From an uncultured Clostridium sp. (GTDB taxonomy: Bacteria > Bacillota > Clostridia > Lachnospirales > Lachnospiraceae), in the NCBI RefSeq assembly GCF_900547735.1, contig NZ_URHZ01000006.1, positions 1 to 64,000 on the forward strand: a stretch of 64,000 nt of DNA. The letters are read 5' to 3'. Positions within the stretch are counted from its first letter, which is position 1. The number at the start of each line of letters is the position of its first letter. Position numbers and translations under genes: made by a program. The notes beneath the pieces were generated by a model. The model did no database searches and was not told the origin of the DNA. It saw only the letters and a list, made by a program, of their open reading frames with translations. Shown piece by piece: positions 40,443-47,899 of this stretch.

Positions 40443-41333
40443 GTGGATCAGGCAAAAAAATGGATACATTGCGACGGGGCATACCGTCTCGGCCTGACTG
40501 GAAAAGGCGTAGGTGTAGCAGTCCTGGACACGGGGATTTTTCCGCATATGGACTTTGAAAATAGAGTTGTCGTATTTAACGATATGCTGAAGAGAAGATT
40601 CCTGCCTTATGATGACAACGGTCACGGTACACACATTTCGGGAATTATCGGAGGAGGAGGCCTGGCCTCCGAAGGAAGATACCAGGGCGTTGCGCCCGGG
40701 TGCAGCCTGGTCAGCGTGAAAGTCCTGGATCAGAAAGGGAACGGTTTTGCTTCCGATGTGCTGTCCGGGCTTAAATGGATTGAAAAGCACAGACAGGAGT
40801 ATGGTATCAGGATCATCAACATATCTGTGGGCTCCTTCTCCAAGAAGGGGATGAGCGAGGATTCGGCTCTGGTCAAAGGAGTTGATGCCGCCTGGGATGC
40901 GGGGTTTGTCGTGGTAGTGGCCGCAGGCAATAACGGGCCGGGGCAGCATACAATCACGACGCCGGGGATCAGCCGCAAAGTAATTACGGTAGGCTGTTCC
41001 GATGACTATAAAGAAGTGGATGTGGCGGGAAGCCGCATGATTGACTATTCCGGCCGGGGGCCCACAAGCGCCTGCGTATGCAAGCCTGACATTGTGGCTC
41101 CCGGCTCCAGTATTATAAGCTGCGCCAACCGGCAGAACGGCTACACGGTAAAAAGCGGCACTTCCATGTCAACGCCTCTGGTTTCAGGGGCGATTGCCCT
41201 TTTGCTGGAAAAATATCCCTGGATGAGCAATAAAGACGTGAAACTCAGGCTGCGCGAGCGGGCCGTTGATTTGGGACTTCCCCATAACCAGCAGGGATGG
41301 GGCCTTTTAGATGTGGAACGTCTGGTGAATTAA
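40443..41333 (+). CDS. Subtilisin-like serine protease (S8), no signal peptide
   Basis: A 296-residue protease. The catalytic triad is complete: Asp in 'VAVLDTGIFPHMDF' (near 30), His in 'NGHGTHISGII' (near 63) and Ser in 'SGTSMSTPLVSGAIA' (near 240). The oxyanion Asn lies in 'VAAGNNGPG'. No signal peptide or propeptide is visible, so it is either intracellular, like ISP proteases, or exported by an unusual route. The start is uncertain: GTG 40443 has only a weak AAGGAAG site 20 bases upstream, and no better start exists before the in-frame stop at 40386. It is transcribed away from the convergent guaB gene. Confidence 0.9.
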   Translation: MDQAKKWIHCDGAYRLGLTGKGVGVAVLDTGIFPHMDFENRVVVFNDMLKRRFLPYDDNGHGTHISGIIGGGGLASEGRYQGVAPGCSLVSVKVLDQKGNGFASDVLSGLKWIEKHRQEYGIRIINISVGSFSKKGMSEDSALVKGVDAAWDAGFVVVVAAGNNGPGQHTITTPGISRKVITVGCSDDYKEVDVAGSRMIDYSGRGPTSACVCKPDIVAPGSSIISCANRQNGYTVKSGTSMSTPLVSGAIALLLEKYPWMSNKDVKLRLRERAVDLGLPHNQQGWGLLDVERLVN

Positions 41334-41474
41334 GAATTTTTCAGAAAAAGATTTTCAGAAAAGGCCAATGCTTTTTCCAGACATGTCTGTAAAAAACACC
41401 GGCCTCTGTTGACTGGCTGTAAAAAATCATTCATTTAAAGGCGGTGTAAGGTTCGAAAACGTACCTTATATCGC

Positions 41475-42977
41475 TTACATAATCTGTCTGCTGTCCTTCA
41501 GCATAACGTCATGGGCTCCGCCCTCGACAATACTTGTGGAGGAGATCAGGGTCATCTTGGCATTCTTCTGCAGTTCCGGAATGGTCAGGCAGCCGCAGTT
41601 GCACATGGTGGAGCGTACCTTGCTCAGGGACAGGCCTACGTTATCCTTCAGGCTTCCGGCATAAGGAACAAAGGAATCCACACCCTCTTCAAAAGAGAGC
41701 TTTGCGTCGCCTCCCAGGTCATATCTCTGCCAGTTTCTGGCTCTGGCGCTTCCCTCGCCCCAGTATTCCTTCATATAGCTTCCGTTGATATTCACCTTTT
41801 TGGTAGGGCTCTCGTCAAAACGGGCAAAGTATCTTCCAAGCATCAGGAAGTCGGCGCCCATAGCCAGAGCCAGGGTGATGTGGTAATCATGAACGATGCC
41901 GCCGTCCGAGCAGATCGGCACATAGATACCGGTTTCCTTATAATAATCGTCACGCGCCTTGGCAACCTCGATCAGGGCGGTAGCCTGTCCGCGTCCGATG
42001 CCCTTCTGTTCCCTTGTGATACAGATGGCTCCTCCGCCGATGCCGACTTTAACAAAATCCGCACCCGCCTCAGCCAGGAAACGGAAGCCCTCGCTGTCCA
42101 CAACGTTGCCTGCGCCAACCTTAACGGTGTCGCCGTAATTCTCTCTGACATAATCAATTACAATCTTCTGCCATTCGGAGAAACCTTCGGAACTGTCGAT
42201 ACAGAGCACATCGGCTCCGGCTTCGAGAAGAGCCGGGATGCGTTCCGCATAATCCCTTGTATTGATTCCGGCGCCCACCAGATAACGTTTGGAGGAGTCG
42301 ATCAGTTCGTTCTCATTGGTCTTATGAGAGTTATAATCCTTGCGGAATACCATGGAAACAAGACGCTGCTCCTTGTCAATAATCGGCAGGCTGTTTAACT
42401 TGTGCTCCCAGATGATGTCGTTGGCTTCCTTCAGGGTGGTGGTTTCATCGGCCCAGATCAGATGCTCGAAGTTGGTCATGAATTCACCGACCTTAGTGTC
42501 AAGAGACATACGGCTCACCCTGTAGTCACGGCCCGTCACGATGCCTAAAAGTTTGCCTCCGGATGTTCCGTCGGAAGTTACGGCAACGGTGGAATGGCCT
42601 GTCCGCTCTTTCAGATCCAGGATATCCTTCAGGGTATTTTCAGGAGTGATGTTGGAGTCGCTGCTGACAAAACCCGCCCTGTAGTTCTTCACGCGGGATA
42701 CCATCTGAGCCTGGCTCTCGACAGACTGGGAACCGTAAATAAAAGAAAGCCCGCCTTCTCTTGCCAGCGCGATAGCCATATTGTCATCGGATACCGACTG
42801 CATGATAGCGGAGGTCATGGGGATATTCAGGCTCAAGGCCGGTTCTTCGCCCCTTGCATATTTAACCAGAGGAGTTTTCAGGCTGACATTAGCCGGAATG
42901 CATTTCGTGGATGAGTATCCCGGAATCAGCAGATATTCACCGAATGTGTGGGAAGGTTCGTTCATGTAAATTGCCAT
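41475..42977 (-). CDS. guaB: IMP dehydrogenase, Tritrichomonas-like type
   Basis: A 500-residue enzyme oxidising IMP to XMP, the committed step to GMP. Start 42977 follows AAGGAGA. Domains: TIM barrel interrupted near residues 105-220 by two CBS motifs ('VTGRDYRVSRMSLDTKVGEFM', shown in part). The catalytic Cys is in 'GIGGGAICITREQKGIGRGQ' (near 320); the mobile flap carries 'RNWQRYDLGG' with the catalytic Arg-Tyr pair (near 420). 'GIGGG.IC' and the flap differ from the common bacterial form and match, from memory, the Tritrichomonas foetus enzyme, which is thought to have come from bacteria. Its purine role links it loosely to the PurF-like gene 3 kb away; no purine riboswitch is seen upstream. 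Confidence 0.95.
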   Translation of the reverse strand: MAIYMNEPSHTFGEYLLIPGYSSTKCIPANVSLKTPLVKYARGEEPALSLNIPMTSAIMQSVSDDNMAIALAREGGLSFIYGSQSVESQAQMVSRVKNYRAGFVSSDSNITPENTLKDILDLKERTGHSTVAVTSDGTSGGKLLGIVTGRDYRVSRMSLDTKVGEFMTNFEHLIWADETTTLKEANDIIWEHKLNSLPIIDKEQRLVSMVFRKDYNSHKTNENELIDSSKRYLVGAGINTRDYAERIPALLEAGADVLCIDSSEGFSEWQKIVIDYVRENYGDTVKVGAGNVVDSEGFRFLAEAGADFVKVGIGGGAICITREQKGIGRGQATALIEVAKARDDYYKETGIYVPICSDGGIVHDYHITLALAMGADFLMLGRYFARFDESPTKKVNINGSYMKEYWGEGSARARNWQRYDLGGDAKLSFEEGVDSFVPYAGSLKDNVGLSLSKVRSTMCNCGCLTIPELQKNAKMTLISSTSIVEGGAHDVMLKDSRQIM

Positions 42978-43360
42978 AATGATTCGTCTCCTTATCTCTT
43001 AACTTTATTTGTATTATTCATTTCCATTTTACCTATTTTTATTATTATACTGAACTGGATCTCTGCCGTCAATGGGGCAGGATGAATATAATTTTATTTA
43101 AGCGGTTCTGATACATTGTACACGGAATTTATCCGCGCAGGGCGGACATTCCGGCGGAACATGGGGAGAATCCGGGTAAAATAAAGTCAAATGACGGCCG
43201 GCTCCGGCATTTTATTCTGTTTTATATGGGAAGAGGTAAAATGAGTCTCTCATTTTGTCGGAATTTATACAAAATACTTTACAAAATGAAGAAAAATAGC
43301 CGTGATTCAGTGCATTTTCAATAGACTGCGGAGCCAATCGGCGATATAATTAGGGCATCT
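42978..43360. other. Intergenic region between guaB and the THF riboswitch
   Basis: No gene seen. It must hold the divergent promoters. A palindrome AAAATGAG-TCT-CTCATTTT lies at 43238-43256 and may be an operator. A -10 box TATAAT lies at about 43345-43350, 15 bases before the riboswitch; the -35 is weak. Confidence 0.45.
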
Positions 43361-43456
43361 GAAGAGTAAGGATACGAGCGTTAAGTATTGGCCGGACGGG
43401 GAGTTGCCGGCTGAGCGAAAAGCCCAGGCTTGCGGTTCGTATTCTGCATCCTGCTT
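43361..43456 (+). ncRNA. Tetrahydrofolate (folT) riboswitch
   Basis: The conserved GCGTTAAGT (43378-43386), GGGGAGTT (43398-43405) and GAGCGAAAAGC (43413-43423) appear in the order of the THF riboswitch, enclosed by a long stem (GATACGA with TCGTATTC, then AGGA with TCCT). The gene behind it is a folate-type ECF transporter component, the classic target. Confidence 0.85.
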
Positions 43457-43487
43457 CATACAGCAGTGGAACGGAAACGCTAAGAGC

Positions 43488-43525
43488 GGCCTTCTTTACT
43501 TGCTATATGAGCAAGGTTAAAAGGA
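43488..43525 (+). promoter_or_regulatory. Hairpin that can hide the folT ribosome site
   Basis: CTTGCT (43498-43503) pairs with AGCAAG (43510-43515), and the flanking CCTTCTTT can pair with AAAAGGAGG at 43519-43527. This suggests the THF switch works on translation rather than termination. Confidence 0.55.
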
Positions 43526-43535
43526 GGTTATTTTT

Positions 43536-44090
43536 ATGTCGACAAGACAGACAGCAAAAACGGGAACGAGGGCTTCTTTCGGGAGTCTGCAGGTACTTAT
43601 CATGATGGCGCTGTTTATAGCGCTCAGTATTGTGCTGGGCAAACAGCTGTCATTCACGGCCGGGCCGTTCCGCATCAGTTTTGAAAACCTTACGGTGCTG
43701 ATGGCGGGAATCTTTTTCGGTCCCCTGGCCGGACTTACGGTGGGGGCGTGCGCCGACCTGATCGGCTGCCTTCTGGTCGGATATGCGATTAATCCGATCA
43801 TCACGGCCGGAGCGGCATCGGTGGGATTTATCTCGGGCCTTGTATACAAAAACTGCTTCCGTTCCAAACCAAAACTGAGGCTTGCGGCATCGGTGGGCGC
43901 AGCGCATGTCATCGGCTCAATGATTATTAAATCCATCGGCCTGCGTATTTATTTTGGCTACCCGCTGCAGATGATTGCATTGAGAGTGCCGTTATACATT
44001 GTAATCGGCTGTGCGGAAGGATATATCATTTACCTTCTCCTGCGCAACAAGGCGTTTGGCAGACAGCTTGAAAGGATGAAAGACAGATGA
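43536..44090 (+). CDS. folT: Folate-specific ECF transporter substrate-binding subunit
   Basis: A 184-residue membrane protein with about six helices, start ATG 43536 behind AAAAGGAGG. It is the S component that binds folate and docks on the shared ECF energising module (not in this window). Marks include 'SFTAGPFRISFENLTVLMAG', 'FFGPLAGLTVGACADLIGCL' and 'YPLQMIALRVPLYI'. A THF riboswitch controls it, and it overlaps folC by four bases (ATGA), so uptake and polyglutamylation of folate are made together. The residue pattern fits FolT rather than other S components; the riboswitch is the best evidence. Confidence 0.92.
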   Translation: MSTRQTAKTGTRASFGSLQVLIMMALFIALSIVLGKQLSFTAGPFRISFENLTVLMAGIFFGPLAGLTVGACADLIGCLLVGYAINPIITAGAASVGFISGLVYKNCFRSKPKLRLAASVGAAHVIGSMIIKSIGLRIYFGYPLQMIALRVPLYIVIGCAEGYIIYLLLRNKAFGRQLERMKDR

Positions 44091-45421
44091 AATATGAAGA
44101 GGCAATAACCTATATAAAAGAATCGACTTCTCCCGGAACCATGCCGGGACTGGAGAGGGTAAGCAGACTGCTTGCCCTTCTCGGCGATCCGCAGAACGAA
44201 CTCAAAATTATTCATGTGACGGGAACCAATGGAAAAGGTTCCGTCTGCGCCATGCTGGAATCCATTCTGGATGCGGCGGGCTACAGGACAGGGCTTTTTA
44301 CATCGCCCTATATCAGAAAGATGAATGAATGCATCCACCTTGACAAAAAGCCCATTGACGACAAGAGCTTTGCGGATGTCATCGGCTTTATCCGTCCTTT
44401 GGCGGATACGATGGAGGAAAAACCGACGGAATTTGAAATCCTGTCCGCCGCAGCGATGAAGTTTTTCAGCCAGAAGAAATGCGACGTCGTTATCTGCGAG
44501 ACCGGCATGGGTGCCAGGCTCGATGCGACGAATACGATGAAAGAAACGCTTGTCTCAATTATTGTAAACGTGGAGCTGGATCACATGGGCTTCCTGGGAG
44601 ATACGGTTGAGAAGATCGCATTTGAAAAATCGGGCGTCATAAAACCCGGCTGCCCTGTTATTTTCGGTGGGACAAGAGAAGGAGCCAGGCAGGTTATCGC
44701 AGAGCAGGCAAAGCTTAACAAGGCAAAATTAACAGAGGTTGACTACGGAGCACTCCGGAACGTGGAATCGGATCTGGGAGGCTGTACCTTTGATTTTAAA
44801 GAGTACGGGAACGTGAGACTGACTCTGCCCGGCTTATATCAGCCGTCCAATGCCGCGGTTGCGCTCACGGCCCTGTCCGTTATGAAAAAAAGAGGCATTT
44901 CCGTCAGCGCCGAGGCGGTGAAGCAGGGATTGAAAGCCGTATCCTGGCCGGCCCGCTTTGAAACTTTGCTTAAAAATCCGCTTACGATCTATGACGGAGC
45001 CCACAATATGGCGGGCATGACGGTTGCCGTGGAGAGCATCCGGACCTATTTTAAGGGCGGCACGGTCAATATTTTCATGGGAGTCATGGCGGACAAGGAA
45101 TACGATGCCATGGTTGAGATGCTGAAACCTTATACGGAAGCCGTGTATACCGTTACGCCGGATAACCCCAGAGCCCTGCCGGCGGAAAAACTGGCGGATT
45201 GCTTTAAAAAGCACGGAGTGGAAAAGGCCAGGCCTTTCGTCACGCTCAGGGAAGCGGCGCTCTGTGCGCTGGAGGACAGCGTAAAGACAGGAAAACCTCT
45301 CGTCGCGCTGGGAACGCTTTATATGTATGAGGAGGCGGAACGCACTTTCAGACAGTGCGCGGCTGAACTGGGCCTTGAAGAAGGTTCACAGCCCGTACAG
45401 GAATCAACCGACGGACGGTAA
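44087..45421 (+). CDS. folC: Folylpolyglutamate synthase / dihydrofolate synthase
   Basis: A 444-residue Mur-ligase-fold enzyme that adds glutamate to folates (and to dihydropteroate), keeping them in the cell. The P-loop is in 'VTGTNGKGSVCAMLES' (near 47), followed by 'GYRTGLFTSPYIRKMNE'; 'LDATNTMKETLVSIIVNVELDH' is split by the family's omega loop and metal-binding His (near 160-175); the C-terminal domain starts near 295 ('TIYDGAHNMAGM'). It begins inside the folT stop codon and should be controlled by the THF riboswitch. Confidence 0.95.
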   Translation: MKYEEAITYIKESTSPGTMPGLERVSRLLALLGDPQNELKIIHVTGTNGKGSVCAMLESILDAAGYRTGLFTSPYIRKMNECIHLDKKPIDDKSFADVIGFIRPLADTMEEKPTEFEILSAAAMKFFSQKKCDVVICETGMGARLDATNTMKETLVSIIVNVELDHMGFLGDTVEKIAFEKSGVIKPGCPVIFGGTREGARQVIAEQAKLNKAKLTEVDYGALRNVESDLGGCTFDFKEYGNVRLTLPGLYQPSNAAVALTALSVMKKRGISVSAEAVKQGLKAVSWPARFETLLKNPLTIYDGAHNMAGMTVAVESIRTYFKGGTVNIFMGVMADKEYDAMVEMLKPYTEAVYTVTPDNPRALPAEKLADCFKKHGVEKARPFVTLREAALCALEDSVKTGKPLVALGTLYMYEEAERTFRQCAAELGLEEGSQPVQESTDGR

Positions 45422-45434
45422 TGAGGAAAACAGT

Positions 45435-46268
45435 ATGAAAATATCAGTTTTAAATGAAAATACGGCGGGGAAAAGAGATTTCCTTGCGGAGCACGGCCTC
45501 TCCCTTCTGATCGAGCATGAGGGAAAGCGCTGGCTCTTTGATACGGGGCAGACGGATGTGTTCATGAAGAATGCGGCGCTGCTTCACGTGCCGCTTACGG
45601 ATCTTACAGGTATTATCCTGAGCCACGGTCATTTTGACCACTGCGGAGGCCTTGAATTTCTGGTCAGGGAGTATCAGAAGAGCGGGAAAGAACTGCCTCC
45701 CGTTTACGTCAGGGAGAGTGCGTTTCTTGACAAGACGGCGATCAATAACGATCACAGAACATACCGTATCATCGGTATTCCCTGGAAACGGGAACTGATA
45801 GAGAGCGCCGTCCGCCTGACCCAAAGCCGGGAAGAGATAGCTCCCGGAGTGGCGGTTCTGGGGGATATTCCGTATACGCCGGGGCTAGAAAAAAAGCCGG
45901 ATTGGTTCTTCATAGACAACGGTACGGAGAAGATCCCCGATTACATGAACGATGAACAGATGCTCGTATTTGAGACGGAAAAGGGGCTGTGCCTGTTTGC
46001 CGGCTGCTGTCATCCGGGGATATTAAACTGCCTGGAATACGTCTCACAGGCCTTTCCAGGGCAGAAAATACACAGTGTCTTTGCCGGAATGCATCTGGCC
46101 GGGGCATCCACCGAGCGGATTGCACGGACGGTGGAAGAGCTTGGAAAAAGAGATTTTGATCTCCTTATGCCGGTCCACTGTACCGGCATCGAGGCCATGG
46201 GCCGGATGAAAGCGGCATTCGGCGCCGGATGCCGTCTGGTGGAGACGGGAATGACGCTGGAACTTTGA
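45435..46268 (+). CDS. MBL-fold metallohydrolase
   Basis: A 277-residue metallo-beta-lactamase-fold protein. The start is ATG 45435 (MKISVLNEN), behind GAGGAAAACAG, 13 bases after folC. The metal motif HxHxDH is in 'LSHGHFDHCGG' (near 62), a second His in 'AGCCHPGILN' (near 197) and a third in 'LMPVHCTG' (near 250). This group is related to archaeal MJ1236-type proteins that form a ribofuranosylaminobenzene phosphate in pterin synthesis, which is interesting beside folate genes, but most bacterial members have unknown substrates. It closes the folT-folC transcript. Confidence 0.88.
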   Translation: MKISVLNENTAGKRDFLAEHGLSLLIEHEGKRWLFDTGQTDVFMKNAALLHVPLTDLTGIILSHGHFDHCGGLEFLVREYQKSGKELPPVYVRESAFLDKTAINNDHRTYRIIGIPWKRELIESAVRLTQSREEIAPGVAVLGDIPYTPGLEKKPDWFFIDNGTEKIPDYMNDEQMLVFETEKGLCLFAGCCHPGILNCLEYVSQAFPGQKIHSVFAGMHLAGASTERIARTVEELGKRDFDLLMPVHCTGIEAMGRMKAAFGAGCRLVETGMTLEL

Positions 46269-46303
46269 TTGTACGACGGCACGGGAGGGGGACGCGCAAT
46301 GCG

Positions 46304-46927
46304 TTAGCCTCCCAGTGTCACGTCCTGTTTTCCATACCAGGCAAATGCCTCCTCCACATGGCGCGGAGTGAAATCGGGCCAGTAATCATCCACCACATAA
46401 AAATCGGAATAAACCGACTGGATCGGCAGAAAACCGGACAGTCTTCTTCTTCCTCCCCATCTGATAATCAGATCGATCCGGGAGATATCAGAGGTCTGAA
46501 GTTTTGGGCCGACATCCCCTTTCTTAAATCCAAGATCCCATTCCCAACTGTAATTAACAAGAAAATTAATCTTCATACCGCCGTTTCCAAAGTCCTTACG
46601 CGTCGTGTAGGGCAGCAGTTCCTCCGGAAACATGGCAGATTCGGTATTTCCCGCCACAAGCAGGCTGGCGTTCTCTTTGGACAGCACCTTTACCGCGGCA
46701 ATGCACGCCTTTGTAAATGCCTGGCGCTGGAGGGAGGGGCGTTTTGTGTTATCCGCGGTGAAACCGTAGAAGGACATTTCTTTCACTCCAAGCTTCTGGC
46801 AGGTATGGAACAGCGACATGCCGGGTGAAATCCCGCGCTCATATCCGTCTTCCTTTTTCAGGCCGTTTCCGACGGCCCATCTTCTGTTTCCGTCGGGAAT
46901 AATCCCAACGTGTTCCGGTACTCTCAT
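46304..46927 (-). CDS. Divergent undecaprenyl diphosphate synthase-like cis-prenyltransferase
   Basis: A 207-residue protein, shorter than usual UppS (about 245). I start it at 46927 (MRVPEHVGIIPDG) behind GGAGG; a TTG upstream is less likely. The isoprenoid-binding Asp is present in 'IIPDGNRRWAVGN' (near 11), and the late 'RRRLSGFLPIQSVYSDF' and 'WPDFTPRHVEEA' match the family. Changes from UppS are GHxxG to GYERG, ENWxRP to DNTKRP, and RTSGEQR to RWGGRRR. It may make a shorter prenyl chain or be a secondary enzyme. It is convergent with the MBL hydrolase gene. Confidence 0.82.
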   Translation of the reverse strand: MRVPEHVGIIPDGNRRWAVGNGLKKEDGYERGISPGMSLFHTCQKLGVKEMSFYGFTADNTKRPSLQRQAFTKACIAAVKVLSKENASLLVAGNTESAMFPEELLPYTTRKDFGNGGMKINFLVNYSWEWDLGFKKGDVGPKLQTSDISRIDLIIRWGGRRRLSGFLPIQSVYSDFYVVDDYWPDFTPRHVEEAFAWYGKQDVTLGG

Positions 46928-47070
46928 TTTAGTTCCTCCGCTTATCAATCAATTTCTTCAAATTCCCGCACGGCAGCCGCGCAGGGGCCGGGGGAATCAT
47001 CTTGTGTGGAGTATTGCCGGAAAATGGAAAAAGTATTCAGGGCAGGAGACGGGGCGGCGGTGAAACAGTG

Positions 47071-47162
47071 CGCTGCCACGCGGTTGCTTCAGCAACTATT
47101 TACCTCTGCGGGGCATGTGCATCCTCGCGGTGCGTTTTTTGATTCACAGGACGTAATTTCCT
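47071..47162 (+). repeat. 92-base dispersed repeat C, copy 2
   Basis: Reverse-complement match to 38727-38818 with 7 differences in 92 bases. It keeps the GTTGCTTCAGCAAC hairpin perfectly, while the terminator-like stem is weaker here (CTCTGCG with CGCGGTG) before GCGTTTTTTG. Confidence 0.9.
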
Positions 47163-47167
47163 GCAAA

Positions 47168-47218
47168 TTAAAAAATGCCCTTACCACCGGTTACTGCAAA
47201 CCCGGCGGCAAGGGCATT
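47168..47218 (-). terminator. Terminator of the ktrB-ktrA operon
   Basis: On the minus strand AATGCCCTTGCCGCCGGG (47218-47201) pairs with the segment 47192-47174, followed by TTTTTTAATTT. It abuts repeat C. Confidence 0.85.
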
Positions 47219-47226
47219 CGTTATAT

Positions 47227-47871
47227 TTAGTGGACAAAACGGTTGATATCACGGTTCGCTCCGAGAATCACCAGGATGTCCCCCGGCTTAAATACGTAGC
47301 TTGCTCCCGGAAGCGGGTGCAGGGTATCGCTGTATTTGATTGCCAGGATAGTGATATTGTATTTATTGCGGACATTCATATCGACGATGCTTCTGCCGAC
47401 CCACGCGTCGGGAACCGGAATTTCATAAATAGAGTGTTCCTGGGTCAGTTCAATGTAGTCGAAAATATTATCGGAACTGTAGCGGACAGCCGAGCGGACA
47501 GCCATCTCCTTTTCCGGATAAACCACCTGGTCGGCGCCGTTTCTCAGCAGGAACTTGGCATGGATATCACGGCTTGCGCGGGAGAGGACGAATTTAGCAC
47601 CCAAATCCTTTAAAAGGGATGTAATTTCAAGAGAACTCTGGAAATTATCTCCGATAGCCACAACGCAGACGTCAAAGTTGCGGATTCCCAGGGAACTCAT
47701 ATATTGTTCATTGGCACAGTCGCCAATCTGGGCGCTGGTGACGTAAGGGAGTACAGCGTTGATTCTCTCCTCAGAAGTATCGATAGCCATAACCTCATGT
47801 CCAAGCTCGTGAAGTTTCATTGCCATAGTGGAGCCGAAACGGCCCAGGCCGATGATAAGAACAGTTTTCAT
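47227..47871 (-). CDS. Potassium uptake regulatory subunit (KtrA/TrkA, RCK domain)
   Basis: A 214-residue cytoplasmic protein that gates the membrane subunit in response to nucleotides. The N-terminal RCK_N Rossmann fold has 'LIIGLGRFGSTMAMKL' (near 5-20) and the acidic end of beta-2 'EVMAIDTSEERI'; the RCK_C domain occupies about 140-214 ('LPGASYVFKPGDILVILG'). Start 47871 follows GGAGG. It lies 28 bases after the membrane-subunit gene on the same strand. RCK_C domains of this type can also bind c-di-AMP. Confidence 0.93.
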   Translation of the reverse strand: MKTVLIIGLGRFGSTMAMKLHELGHEVMAIDTSEERINAVLPYVTSAQIGDCANEQYMSSLGIRNFDVCVVAIGDNFQSSLEITSLLKDLGAKFVLSRASRDIHAKFLLRNGADQVVYPEKEMAVRSAVRYSSDNIFDYIELTQEHSIYEIPVPDAWVGRSIVDMNVRNKYNITILAIKYSDTLHPLPGASYVFKPGDILVILGANRDINRFVH

Positions 47872-47899
47872 TTAAAATATCCTCCAAATGATATGATAA

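Larger units (their letters stand above)
46949..47226. other. Intergenic region holding repeat C and the ktrA terminator
   Basis: No gene seen. It holds the promoter and leader of the UppS-like gene, repeat C copy 2 (47071-47162) and the terminator of the potassium genes. Confidence 0.5.

Noticed and set aside
42978..43360. Purine riboswitch upstream of guaB
   Set aside because: No purine aptamer loops or PRPP/ppGpp-type motifs were found on the minus strand.
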